From assembly GCA_021234155.1 (NCBI GenBank), contig JAJEKV010000025.1:4761823-4825822 (forward strand): a stretch of 64,000 bases of DNA, read 5' to 3'. This document shows, piece by piece, positions 12,380-24,108 of the stretch. Source of the DNA: Isoetes taiwanensis (Eukaryota > Streptophyta > Lycopodiopsida > Isoetales > Isoetaceae). A program made the translations under genes and the position numbers. Below the pieces are notes generated by a model. That model worked only from the letters and a program-made list of their open reading frames with translations, had not been told where the DNA came from and did no database searches. The first letter of the stretch is position 1; each line of letters starts with the position of its first letter.

Positions 12380-14540
12380 TGGCTCTAGCTACCATCGCTA
12401 TGTAATTCTATGGTAATAAATACGTATTTTTTGTGTAGACTTGTATAATTATTGTAGGACTTCCTAAAACTTATTATTCTTTTTATTTAGGCCTATACTT
12501 GTAGTGTCTTAAACAACCTAGCAGGCAATCTTCAAGAGGATGCTTTCTTTTTTCCTCCTCAGTCCCTCCCTCCCTCCCTCCCCACCTCCCCCTCAGCACT
12601 CAATCAAACTTGCACCCTTTCCCGCCTTTTGTAGCCTATCCACATCGTAGATTCCGACCTCATCAAGATCCACCGAAGTATAAGTGAGGAAATATCGATT
12701 CCTTATTTTCTCGATCCAAGGCCATTAAAATTAGATAAGGCTTAAATTTACAAACACGGAGACATGTGAGGTCACGCTTTGTCCGGTGATACAAATCGGC
12801 CATCGCCATCTTTTTCTCGCTTGCTCAGCTCTCCCTTTTTTCTAACTCTCGCAAACTTTTTCTCTCATACGCTTTCTTTTCCTCTTGGTGGGTTATATCA
12901 GATTTCTATCATGATTCCTACTGACAGCTACAATAAGCAAAAAGGACCATATTTTGTAATTATCTTTTTTTCTTTTCGTGTAGGAGTTTTGCATATATAA
13001 ATTACAATAATGTAAGGTACAGGTCTTTTGATTGCATATATTTGGTTTCAAAATACTTTGCACCCATTGGATCTTGAGTTGAATTGGCACATATTTCAAT
13101 TGCTTTCTATTTTGTAGGAATGCAACCCTATCTTGCAGTGGAACAATGATATTTCGTGACTAACTTCTTTCATCCGACATGTCCTTTATACAATGAGTAT
13201 CGCCACCTTCATTACATAATGAAAAATCTTTACACATATATATTTGACCCACATCATTAAAGGACCTTCTGCCATACTTGTTTCCATATGGATACAAAGA
13301 CAGGAAATTGTAAACGCCATATCTACTTAGGATAAACTAGAAAAAGCAACAATTTTTGCTTAGATTATGTTCTTTGTACTAATACAAGAGAGTCAGATCA
13401 TGTTAAACACTAGCTCTAGCCATTACTACATGTAATTCTTATGGCAATAAATACGTATTTTCTGTGTAGACTTATATAATTATTGTAGGTAGGACTTTTA
13501 AAACTTATTATTCTTTTATTTTAGGTCAATAATTTGGTAGTTCAAACAACCCGGTAGGCAATCTTCAATAGTGATGCTTTTTTTTCCTCCTCACTCCCTT
13601 CCTCCCCCTTTTAGCACGCCATTCAATCAAACTTGCACCCTTCCTCGCTTTGTAGCCTATCCACATTTCCAAAGATATCTCCACCCATCAAGATCCAAAT
13701 ACCGAAGTATAGGAGAGAAACATTGATTCTATTCTATCTCTCTCATTTTCTGATCCAAGGCCATTAAAATTAGATAAGGCTTAAATTTCATAACACGAGA
13801 TGGCAGAGGTCACGCCATCCAGACACAAATCACACCGCCGCCTTTTCTCAAGCTTAAGTAATAGCCCCTCTTTTTCTAACCTGCAAACTTTTTACAAGGC
13901 TTTTCCTTTCTCAAGTTATAATCGCATTTCTATCATGATTCGTAACTCGGCTAAAAGGAATTATCGGTAATTATCTTCTTTTCTTCTTGCAGGAGTTTTG
14001 GTACATAATTCATAGTTTATCTTGCAAGGTACGCTGTGTCTTTGATTGCATATATTTGCTCTAGGAAATACTCTTGCACCCATTGGATCTCGAGTTGAAG
14101 TGGCACATATTTCACCCTGCTTTCTACTTTGTAGGAAATGCAAACCCCATCTTGCGTGAATTAATGATATTTCGCGGATCAAACTTCTTTCATCCATGTC
14201 CTTTATATTAATGAGTATCACAAATTTCGGCCATATACCTAAAAATCTTTACCACGCAGTTGTATATATTTGATCCATACCATTAAATGAGCTTCTCAGC
14301 TTAAGTAATTTGTTTTCCGATATTGTAGCTAGACTCAGATGTTGCATCTTGCTATATTGCCAACACCGTGATGGTTGAGTTCAGACATAAAGTCAATCAT
14401 GCACTACTATCAAAGTAGTATGCCCGCATCCTGGCTGGCATGATACTCGTCAGTCCCCGCATGATAAGAAGACTCAGGAAATGGATACTAGTATGGAACT
14501 TGGAAGATATTGAAAGCCTCCTTCGACGTACCATGTACAG
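12380..14540. repeat. ~1 kb sequence family, tandemly duplicated in copy A
   Basis: Two direct copies (about 12,380-13,400 and 13,413-14,540) share, in order, a polypyrimidine block, tgtagcctatccacat, gattcttatcatgattc-like and gtaggagttttg phrases, tttgattgcatatattt and gcacccattgg. Copy B has one copy at 52,430-53,540 and another dispersed copy lies at 28,540-29,242. The first copy stops near 13,400; the second continues through tatcaaagtagtatgccc to the L1 junction. No convincing reading frame is conserved among the four. Confidence 0.75.
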
Positions 14541-14544
14541 ATCT

Positions 14545-17500
14545 CTTGCTTGGTAATATTTCATGTGTACCTGTCCATATTGAATTCCCCAAGATTACTA
14601 TTGTGCCAGTTTTTATGAAGAGAGGTGGAGGAAATGGAGAAATCACCTAAGCCTAAAGAGTCTCTACCTATCAATCAGATTCATTATTGGCGTCTTTCAC
14701 AACTCGTGGTGCAAAAGATTCAGATGGTATTGTTTTGATAGTTGATGCACTGAGCAAATTAACATATTGCATCTATGTATTGATTCGCTTTGATATCGTC
14801 AGAGGTAACCTCTCGTTCATATGGTGTTAACACTAAGCCTATAATTCGTATGATACGCGTCAAAGTATGAAGTGGATCAAAATTGCATTTTTCAGCATTT
14901 GTGTATCACATTTGTAGTCTACTTCAAAGAATACCGCTCTTGAGAATAAGGCAGAGGAGCAACTATGGACATACCTTCATGAGACTCCCTACAGAGTTCC
15001 TCGAAAGATCGTATGAGGAAGAACTAATCGCGCCCCATAGAGAGGGAGATCTTGGAAACACTAAAAATCTATGGAATGCCTCAGCTACATCCTCGCAATT
15101 AATGCAGGCACATCACTATGATTCCTAAGGTGGATACCCCTGTGTCTCCGGGAGATTGAGACCTCACCACAATCGACTAAATACAATATGTTTATTTAAC
15201 CGTGTCAATCAAGATTCCTGCCCCAAAGGAATATGACGGATAAATAGTATAGTATAAACCCAAGGCTTCGGTATCGGGAAACAAATTGTCGTGCCAGCAA
15301 TGCATGCTACTGCTTGACTTTCGTGAGTATACACACCACATTGATTGAGGTTCTTACAAAAGGCTATAGCACACCTTGGTTTCCCGGGATACCATATACA
15401 ACAAAATTGGAGTTTCAATGCTAATGCTTCATCCGCCATTATTAATGGTACCCATCAAACCTTTCCAATGCCAGAGAGGGGTGAGGCAAGGATGCCCATC
15501 GCCCCATACTTATTCTGATCATTGCTGAAATGGTCACTAGAATGGCTATTAGTTTACGGTGAAAGGAAGCTAATTAATGCCTCGAAGATGCCACAAGGGG
15601 ATGAGGACTTCACAATAATGCAATATGTCAACATGACACCTTGTGTTTCTTAAGCATGGAGATAATAGTTTGCCAAATTTCCTGAGGCAATTGATAAATT
15701 TGGAGCAGCTGCAGGAGTTATGTTAAATAAAGCAAAAAGTGCAATAATTTATGACACTACGGAGGCAACTATCCAAGGCATCAAGGTTCTGGATAACAAG
15801 GCAGCTACAAAGATTTTGGGGATCCCTCTTGCTCTCAACCACTCTTTACATGGACTGTGGGAACCTATAGTCTCCGTGATTAAGGAAAAACTCCATAGGT
15901 ATCCTTCCACTTTATCTCTTGCTGGAAGAATTGAAATTGCTAACTCTGTGATTTGTAGTACACATGTTTTCTTCTCCTCAGTCCTGGTAGGAGATAAGGC
16001 CTCTTACAATCAAATTGAAAGGATTATCAGGAAGTTCATATGGCAAGGGTCACACAAAGTAGCATGGTCGATTTGGTCAAACCAAGGAAAGATGGGGGTC
16101 TCGCTGTAAGAACCTGCTCATACAAGCTCAAGCCTTAGCTGCCAAGATGGTGTGGAGAGCTCTATACCTTAATGCACCATCTCCCGCTCTTAAGCTCATC
16201 GATATTGGTTGCGGGTTTCTCACCCCGCTGGGAGTGTCACCTCAAGCATTGTCTACCGGATTCACCTTCTTTTCGCTTGACTCCGTGCCCCGGAACATCC
16301 AATATAATGAGAAGAATCCGGATGCATGGAATAATGCTGCATTATGCTACTGCACCACCTCGCTTTGGATGCCGTGAGTAAAGATACCAACTTCTTCTGG
16401 CACCCTGATTTAGCTCCTGAGGGCATTGGTTGCTTGGCCCTTCAATACCCCTCTAAGTACATGCAATGGTTTAATGCGGTATTACCAAAATTGAAGATCT
16501 AAGGACTCTTCTAATAGATGGCTCACCCGGGAGGAGATTAAGAACGAGAACTAAAGGTTCCAAATAGATAAAAAAAGATCTACCATATCATTATGGAACA
16601 TATGGGAGGATACCGGGAACTTAGCCGTAAAAGAATCAATGGCGGTTGAACAAAAAGAAGTATATTCCTACAAAGACATCTACAGGGCCTTACTTGAAAG
16701 AAAACCATCCAAAGCTACTCTACTATGGGATTGTGAGGAGGACAAATTAAGTTCTGTTTGTGCAAAAGGCTGGAAAATATACACTGCTGCTAGGATCAAG
16801 ACCTTCAAATGGATTGCTTTGCATCAGAGTCTAGCCACCAATCATAATCGAGCCAAATATGATCACACCTCAGATCAAGCCAATGCAAATTATGTGGGGA
16901 AGTAGAGAACTCAAACCATGTTTTTGTATGCAATTGGTTGCTAGAGTTTTGAGATGGACAAAGACAAATTAATAAGGGAGTGCCAACTATTAATAATTTG
17001 CTTTCCTTTGGGACAATGGTAGCAGTTGGTCAACACTATGAGAACTCTAACTTGTTGGGCCATATGGTTACACAGAAACAGAGTTATGATTGGAGATTAT
17101 GCACCATCTATGATTTGGCTGAAAAGAACTTTGCTGGATCTTATCCAAATCTCGGCCATTGCCCACAAAACACTAAAGGGGAAAAAATATGATACAGAAT
17201 GGGACAGTATTGGTTCTTTTAAGGGACCATTTGAATTTTTTATACTAAAACTAACATTATCTGATGATGTTTTGCACAGAAGCTATGAGGAGACTCAATA
17301 GAGCAGGAAGTTCTACTCGAGGAATGGGGCAAGCAGAAAATTTGGACGAGGAGGAGGCTATGTTGTCTCATACTGAAATGGAGGACATCTTCATCCAACT
17401 GAAGCAAGAGATGATTCACGCCCTGGCCATCAAGAAGTTACTGAAGAGGGAAGAGGTTTGGAGGAATAACGGGCTGAGGCCTTTCTTCCTCAACCTGTTT

Positions 17501-17877
17501 CATGCATGGCAGCAAAAAAGGGAGGCACATGTGCTCCTTCTGTTAGATTTCACTAATTTCCCTTGTGAGGAGCTCGATCTACTTCTGAATATCTATGGTA
17601 GACGCAGGGTGGCAAACCTGACCATACAGGATCTGATAGCAGCACAAGAAGGTTTCCAGGTTCCCAACTGATTTTCTGATATAACTGTACTTGCAAGTTT
17701 AAAACCTTTAAAGTTTATATTCATTCCATGATAGGAGTTCTTTTTGGACATGTCGAGAATCAGATTTCTGCATGCCAACTCTTGGTATATCTTTTTCCAA
17801 TGGATATATCTCTTTTTATGTACTTATTTTATTATTAATACCAAAAAAATCCTTGCCTTCAAAAAAAAAAAAAAAAA
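14545..17877 (+). mobile_element. 5'-truncated L1-type LINE (copy A)
   Basis: Plus-strand LINE remnant ending in a 17-nt poly-A at 17,861-17,877. Recognisable parts run from the start of the reverse transcriptase (a garbled WRPI / SYKILAK region in its partner) through the palm/thumb at 15,720-16,109 (containing AGRIEIANSVICS and IIRKFIWQGSHKVAWSIW) to the zf-RVT region at 16,639-16,905 (KTFKWIALHQSLATNHNR). The YADD site near 15,625 is scrambled here but intact in the paralogue at 54,675. No endonuclease domain is seen, so the 5' end is truncated. The junction near 14,545 falls inside the ~1 kb family, which diverges from its 28.5 kb relative at the same point. Non-autonomous. Confidence 0.85.
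16639..16905 (+). pseudogene. zf-RVT region of the L1 LINE (copy A)
   Basis: Open frame of 88 residues carrying the plant L1 zinc-binding region that follows the reverse transcriptase: W-aromatic context, KTFKWIALHQSLATNHNR, then DHTSDQANANYVGK. In the paralogue at 55,803-55,994 the next residues are QCKLCGEVENSNHVFVCNW, the expected Cys/His pattern. Here a small change near 16,872 removes the first cysteine pair and ends the frame. Confidence 0.75.
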
Positions 17878-18038
17878 TCTATATAAAATAATATTTTTAT
17901 ACAGAACGAACTATATGATTTAAATATTTATCTTTTCAACCTATTTAAAGGAAGTTTCAAGTTGAATAGTTTATTATTGATGAAGCAAATTATAAAATTG
18001 TTATAAATTAATATAAATATATAGTTCAACAATAATAA
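17878..18038. repeat. Internal fragment of the 2.5 kb unit next to the LINE tail
   Basis: Immediately after the L1 poly-A, the sequence tctatataaaataatattt onwards matches the AT-rich middle of the tandem unit (compare about 47,829-48,000). It continues to caacaataata before the pentanucleotide run at 18,033. Confidence 0.8.
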
Positions 18039-18506
18039 GATAAGATAAGATAAGATAAGATGAATTTTTAAGTCCACGGGAACCCAATGGGTAATGGGGG
18101 ATCTGCACATGCAAGGGCAACAACCCATCTAAAAACCCAGGGACTAAGCCCCATCACCAAACACAATAACCAAATATTAAAAGGCTACCAATAATAAGAT
18201 AAGATAATGCTAATGCTAGTGGTAAATTTATGTTTCTAAAATTATCTAGACATAGCCACCCAAGGATTGGAAGGCCATTGATCTAGAATAATTGTCGCCT
18301 CCCCCAAGATAACGCCAATTTCTTTTGCAAAGTGGCTGCCCTCACCTTGCAGAGCTCCTCCCTACGGTTACACAATTGAAGAGGGGAGAGGTCCTCCCAT
18401 CTTGAAAACTAGTCCCTCGAGATGGTTTCCATGTTGAAGATCATGTAAGCTGCTAAGAGTGTCTTGAAACCGAACCAAAAGATGGCGAGGGACGATCAAA
18501 TAAACT
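18039..18506 (-). mobile_element. LINE 3'-end fragment with (AAGAT)n tail
   Basis: The block starts with an (aagat)n run, then gaatttttaagtccacgggaacc, and ends near gggacgatcaaataaa, where tandem-unit sequence resumes with aacttcaaatttaaac. The layout (short-repeat tail, then a 'gtccacg' phrase) resembles the 3' end of the RTE-like LINE at 49,681. I infer a 5'-truncated LINE inserted in minus orientation into a 2.5 kb unit. Copy B has the same insertion at 57,064-57,563 with a longer (aagat)n run. A possible duplicated target, aataataagataagata, recurs near 18,190. Confidence 0.55.
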
Positions 18507-18827
18507 TCAAATTTAAACTTTTTTTTAAAATATTTTTAAGACTCGTCAAGAGTTTCCATATAATAGTATTAAGTCAATCGCTTATCAAGCCATCGGGTTT
18601 CATACACAAATTATCGTGGATTATGTAAATTTTAAATTTATTAGATCAACTGAAAATTAAAATTTTGTATTCTTGAAATGTCTAATTTTAAATAGATTCA
18701 ATTGAAAATTAGTCTAGAAAGTAATTTTATGCTTTGATAACCATCATACTTTTAATCTAAAGATAAGTTTACATAATCAAAGCTTATAGTTAGTAAAATC
18801 AAGAAAGAGTATACAATGCATATAATC
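18507..18827. repeat. Right-hand fragment of the 2.5 kb unit
   Basis: Matches the end of the unit from aaatatttttaaga through caagagtttccatata, tattaagtcaatcgc, gaaagtaattttatgc and aaagataagtttacataatc (compare about 48,040-48,330). It leads directly into the small secreted-type ORF on the minus strand. Confidence 0.8.
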
Positions 18828-19295
18828 TTATAATGGCATCCTTGAAGTGCTATTTATTAAATATAAATAGCTAGGGGATACAACATGTAAAGCTGGTGAT
18901 GAAGTTTGAATAGATTTATTAATAGGTGATGATGGACTATCAATTATAGATGAGTTTGGTGTTGGGCTTGAAAGTGGTATTTTATTTGGAGAAGTTTGCA
19001 TTGGGTTAGAAGAAGAAATTGAATTCTGAATAAGTTTAGTCGTAGGATGTGGACTTGATAATGAGCTGGATGATGCTGATATCGGGCTTGGAAGAAGAGC
19101 TTCAAGAGGGCATATGCATGAATATTTAGAACTTTGTTGGTTTCTCGTCTTATAGCTTCCTATATGTAAATCCATAAAATAGCCATTGCCTTGATACACT
19201 CTTATGCCATGCTCAGTCATTTTGAAATCTTGAATTTTGAGGGCCATGGTTGTGAAGATGCTAATAAACATTAGAAACAAGTTTGCAAACGCCAT
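18828..19295 (-). CDS. Small Ser/Pro-rich protein with N-terminal signal peptide; unknown family
   Basis: A 155-residue uninterrupted frame. It begins MAFANLFLMFISIFTTMA, a short hydrophobic segment typical of a signal peptide, so export is inferred. A moderately conserved part follows (GIRVYQGNGYFMDLHIG, residues ~30-47) with two cysteines in YSCICPLEA (~59-67). The rest is Ser/Pro/Thr/Asn-rich with repeated SP, PSP and SSP motifs (PSPISASSSSLSSPHP; DSPSSPINKS; TSSPALHVVSP). Such composition is common in hydroxyproline-rich wall proteins or peptide precursors, but I recognise no family. Paralogues: 60,287-60,744, 51,950-52,400 and 11,831-12,345. Compared with the 60.3 kb copy, about 35 bp near the C-terminus are missing here, so the last ~17 residues differ. 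The upstream sequence is AT-rich; no TATA box was assigned with confidence. Confidence 0.5.
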   Translation of the reverse strand: MAFANLFLMFISIFTTMALKIQDFKMTEHGIRVYQGNGYFMDLHIGSYKTRNQQSSKYSCICPLEALLPSPISASSSSLSSPHPTTKLIQNSISSSNPMQTSPNKIPLSSPTPNSSIIDSPSSPINKSIQTSSPALHVVSPSYLYLINSTSRMPL

Positions 19296-20429
19296 TATAT
19301 CTACGAGGATAAACTAGAAAAGCACAATTCGCTTAGGATTATGTTCTTTTGTACTAATAAAAGAGAGCTGATCATGGAAAGAACATGAGAGCTCTAGCTA
19401 GCACCATCATGTAATTCTTATGGCAACAACACAAATATTTTCTAGTCTAGACATATATAATTAAAAGAGCTTTAGGAGGGCATATGCATGAACCACGGCC
19501 CTCAAAATTCAAGTTTCAAAAGGACATGACGTAAGAGTGTATCAAGACATATATAATTAGAAGAGCTTCAGGAGGGCATATGCATGACCTTTTGGAGAAT
19601 TAGGCCATTCCTTTGATCAAAGGAATTATTAATGGAATAATGTAGTTCAGATGGATCTTACAGTTGTACCTGATCTGCCTTTTCTTTCCTTTTTTTTCTT
19701 TCATTTTGACAAATTTTGAAGTGCAAGTGTAGCATCTGAAGCATCTTGCAGTAGTTCAAGTGCAGATTTGATGTATTGTATACTGTGGTTCAAGTGCAAA
19801 TTTGAAGTATTGTGTACATGTTGATGAGAGACTATACAGATGAAGACCTTTATTGTCTTCATAAGCATCCTAATTTTACTTTTTTGGGGGTAATGTATTA
19901 TCCAACATTCTTAGAAAAATCGAAAAATCCTTCTATTGGAAATGAACACATTTATGTTTATGAGTTCAGAATTAAGTGAGTGAGAATTCTGTGCAAATGC
20001 GAAAAAATGTTTGCCACATTTCCTCTATTATTTTTCTGTACCTTTGGTTTGGGCATGTTTTTTTTGTAAGAAATTACTTTACAATTAATACCAGAGAACT
20101 AGAGCATTTGCTATTCAGCATTACCAAGGTAATACAAAACCAATGCCATTGGAGGCTATATATTTGCACAAACCAAGATGTGATGTTAACTACTTATATC
20201 TTCACATCTTGGAAGACTAAGTAGCAAGTTGATGTCTTGAGATTTATGTCTTTAAATGACGAAACATGAAAAAGAGCTTTTCTAAATTATAAGAGATATG
20301 CTTTGTAATTGGAGTGTTATTTGTTTCGACTACATTGTTGAAAATATATTGGTGGTATTGACCTAACAACTTTTGAAGTATATAATTGTTCACGCATGCT
20401 TAATTTGGTATAGGATTTTTGGGTTGCCC
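19296..20429. other. Shared non-coding segment (copy A)
   Basis: Collinear with 60,745-61,636 and then 63,207-63,420 of copy B. It contains three partial repeats of a phrase like agggcatatgcatga (near 19,476, 19,575 and in the ORF at 19,100) and a duplicated aagtgcaaatttgaagtattg/aagtgcagatttgatgtattg pair at 19,755-19,815. No gene is supported. At 20,165-20,207 the B copy instead carries the 1.6 kb element at 61,637. Confidence 0.6.
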
Positions 20430-20846
20430 CTAGGGGGGCAATCCCTTGTTTATGTGGGTTTTTGGCATATTCATGGTATATGCTAACATATGCCTAGAAT
20501 ATGCCAAAACTGCTAAAACCTCTTTGTAAGCTGTAAATGTTAGGTCATCCCCGTTGCCCGGGCGGCTGCCGTGCATACCGGGCTAACCGGGTCCGAAATT
20601 TTATATGTAGGCGGGGAGATCTAGAGTGGCATGGCAGGAAGCTTGAGGCATGGCACCATATGCTACAGAGGATTCTCTTTTTCTTCAGGGCTTCAGTGCA
20701 ACGGGAGTTTGAGTCACATGCATGTCCTTTGCTAGCAGAGAGGAGTTTGGCTGGATGGAAGCATTTTGCACAGATTTCCTTCTTTGTGTTGGTCTGTAAT
20801 TTACATTCGTAATCCCAATTAATGTTGCTCCAGTTTTCCTATGCCG

Positions 20847-22012
20847 TCCATTGGTTTCGAACTTGAAGTCTCCTCTTAACCTCGTCGGTCCTATTTGTTA
20901 GGACAGCTGTTGAGGTAACCCCTCTTTGTTATATTCGGATTATAAACCGCTTTTCAATTTTGTTATGGAATTCTTGTATGCTATGCTCGATTCTTGCTAC
21001 AAAACCAAAGCAATGAGAAACATAAGCCCTCAGAACTATCCTTAAGCTTATTTTTTTTCTCAAATAAAAGAAGACCTATCTTTTCTAGCAAAAAGAATTA
21101 GCAGAGTAAGTTCAGATCTTGTGACTTTTCTCTCGATAACTCAAGTAAAAACAGGCTCAAATGACTCACCACTGAAGTTACATGTGGGATACTGTTGCCA
21201 ACGTTTGGATATTGCTAGTTGTTGCTTATAGTTGATTAATGTACATGTGTTTTTATTGAAGTAGAACGTCTTAAGATGTTTACAAGCTCTTGCAAATTTC
21301 CAGTTAAATGTGTGCTAAGTTTTATACCATCTTTTTACTATGTTATGCAGGCAGGGTATCGACATATCGACTGTGCTCCAATATATGGGAATCAAAAGGA
21401 GGTTCTCTCTCTCCCTTTCTCTCTCCCTCCCCCGCTCTCACATGCACATACACAAACACACACACGCATTTAGGCGTAATGTGCCCAGACAACATTGAGC
21501 AATGTGGATCTTATGTGTGCATCTTTAATTGCTTTGCTTTTCATACATGCCTCTTGATAACATGTGCGCCATCCGTCGATTGGATTTGTTTTGCAAGACC
21601 TTATGCAGAATCGAACAGTCAAACGAGAAGATATCTGATCACTTCAAAACTCTGGTAATGTCATTTTCTTGCAATTCTTATGTTGATGCCAGCACATGGC
21701 AAACTTAGTGTTCCTACTTTATGTTGGTAAATCATTCAGGGTGTACAGATCATGCACTAAGATGTGCCTAAAGACCGACCAAACTTTACAGGACTTGCAA
21801 CTAGACTACCTTGATCTCTATCTTGTATGCATTCCAGCTAATACACATAAATTGCATCCGTACCATTTCTAATGTTGGCTTCTCTTTCTGCAGATACATT
21901 GGCCTTGTTAGATAAAGGGAACTTTTTGACAACATGAGTATGAGGAGTTGGACATAAAGGGACATGGCAAGCTATGGAGAAGCTTAAAGATGTTGGCAAA
22001 GTTTGTAATATA
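20847..22012 (+). pseudogene. Aldo-keto reductase, partial tandem duplicate (5' exons only)
   Basis: A truncated duplicate of the gene at 22,311-24,108. Exons inferred from homology and GT-AG ends are 20,847-20,914 (ends VRTAVE), 21,351-21,401 (AGYRHIDCAPIYGNQKE, holding catalytic Asp and Tyr), 21,579-21,654 (KREDI.. SKLW, catalytic Lys), 21,740 to ~21,828, and a start of the next exon from ~21,894. The next exon breaks off at 22,012 (KVCNI), where sequence jumps to the start of the second copy. Against copy two it has several small indels (e.g. aagaccgacc for aagcactggacc near 21,773), so it could not encode protein as read. The unit length is about 1,480 bp. Confidence 0.8.
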
Positions 22013-22310
22013 GGCGCCCCTCGTTGCCAGGCAGCTTTGTGCATACCGGCTAACCGGCCTGAATTTTATATGTAGGCGGGGAGATCTAGAGTGGCATGGC
22101 AGGAAGCTTGAGGCATGGCACCATATGCTACAGAGGATTCTCTCTTTTTCTTCAGGGCTTCAGCAACGGGAGTTTGAGTCACATGCATGTCCTTTGCTAG
22201 CAAAGGAGTTTGGCGGATGGAAGCATTTTGCACAGATTTCCTTCTTTGTGTTGGTCTGTAATTTACATTCTGTAATCCCAATTAATGTTGCTCCAGTTTT
22301 CCTATGCCAG

Positions 22311-24108
22311 CCCATTGGTTTTGAACTTGAAGTCTCCTCTTAACCTCGTCGGTCCTGCTGTTAGGGCTGTTGAGGTAACCCCTCTTTGTTATATTCGGAT
22401 TATAAACCGCTTTTCAATTTTGTTATGGAATTCTTGTATGCTATGCTCGATTCTTGCTACAAAACCAAAGCAATGAGAAACATGAGCCCTCAGAACTATC
22501 CTTAAGCTTATTTTTTTTTCTGTAAATAAAAGAAGACCTATCTTTTCTAGCAAAAAGAATTAGCAGAGTAAGTTCAGATCTTGTGACTTTTCTGATAACT
22601 CAAGTAAAAAACAGGCTCAAATGACTCACCACCGGTTACATGTGGGATATCAAGTACAACGTTTGATATTGCTAGTTGTTGCTTATAGTTGATTAATGTA
22701 CATGTGTTTTTATTGAAGTAGAACGTCTTAAGATGTTTACAAGCTCTTGCAAATTTCCAGTTAAATGTGTGCTAAGTTTTATACCATCTTTTTACTATGT
22801 TATGCAGGCAGGGTATCGACATATCGACCGTGGTTTCAATATATGGGAATCAAAAGGAGGTTCTCTCTCTCCCTTTCTCTCCCTCTCCCCGCTCTCACAT
22901 GCACATACTCAAACACACACGATTTAGATCGTAATGTGCCCAGACAACATTGAGCAATGTGGATCTTATGTGTGCATCTTTAATTGCTTTGCTTTTCATA
23001 CATGCCTCTTGATAACATGTGCTGCCATCTGTCAGATTGGATTTGTTTTGCAAGACCTCATGCAGAATCGAACAGTCAAACGAGAAGATATCTGGATCAC
23101 TTCAAAACTCTGGTAATGTCATTTTCTTGCAATTCTTATGTTGATGCCAGCACATGGCAAACTTAGTGTTCCTACTTTATGTTGGTAAATCATTCAGGTG
23201 TACAGATCATGCACCCGAAGATGTGCCTAAAGCACTGGACCAAACTTTACAGGACTTGCAACTAGACTACCTTGATCTCTATCTTGTATGCATTCCAGCT
23301 AATACACATAAATTGCATCTGGTACCATTTCTAATGTTGGCTTCTCTTTCTGCAGATACATTGGCCTGTTCGTATAAAGGGAACTTTTGGACAACATGAG
23401 TATGAGGAGTTGGACATAAAAGGGACATGGCAAGCTATGGAGAAGCTTAAAGATGTTGGCAAAGTTTGTAATATAGGAGTGAGCAATTTTACCGCAAAGT
23501 CACTTCAGAAGATACTGGACCATACAAAAATAGTACCTGCAGTGAATCAAGTAGAATGCCACCCAACGTGGCAACAGCATAGGCTGAGATCCTTTTGTGC
23601 TTCAAAGGGCATCCATCTGTCTGTAAGTGTTTAGTGCATTTTCTTACTAGTATGTACAAGCAACAGAGTTAAGGATCATTTCACTCATTTGTTTCTGCAG
23701 GGATGGTCACCCCTTGGCTCACCTGGAAGTATAAAGGATTGCAGATCTGTCCTTGAGTTGCCCTTAATCAAGGAACTTGCTGAAAAACTAGGACGTACAC
23801 CAGCTCAAATTGCACTGCGGTGGGGTTTACAAGCAGGAAACAGCGTTCTACCTAAAAGTATCACGCCCGAAAGAATTGAGTCTAACATTGACATTTTAAG
23901 ATGGAGCATTTCTGATGAAGATTTTAAACGTTTCTCTGAGATTGAACAGGTTAGTAAAGTTGTGCAACGTATTTTTATTAAGCAGCTTTGTTCCTTTCTG
24001 ATGTGTCAGGTAATAATGTTTCAGGAAAGGATCTTTAAAGCTAATTTCTTTGTAAGCGAGTCAAGTCCATATAAAAGTTTAGAAGAGTTGTGGGATGGTG
24101 AGTTCTAG
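22311..24108 (+). CDS. NADPH-dependent aldo-keto reductase, plant AKR4-like (5' end incomplete)
   Basis: Predicted to reduce aldehydes or ketones with NADPH in the cytosol. Exons: 22,311-22,374 ([10 protein letters not shown]), 22,808-22,859, 23,036-23,112 ([20 protein letters not shown]), 23,198-23,285 ([18 protein letters not shown]), 23,356-23,622 ([28 protein letters not shown]), 23,701-23,949 ([14 protein letters not shown]) and 24,025-24,108 (ELWDGEF then stop). All junctions are GT-AG and the last five exons join in frame. Catalytic Lys (TSKLW) and His (HWP) are clear. The Asp/Tyr exon carries a one-base change here but is intact in the duplicate at 21,351. The first exon seems to lack two G residues that would restore GFGTWKSP. 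The initiating exon is not identified; it may lie in 20.5-20.8/22.05-22.3 kb. Family call is firm; substrate is unknown. Confidence 0.85.

Noticed and set aside
12779-13099. Short frames on both strands of the 1 kb family as conserved genes
   Set aside because: None stays open in the same frame in the other three copies.
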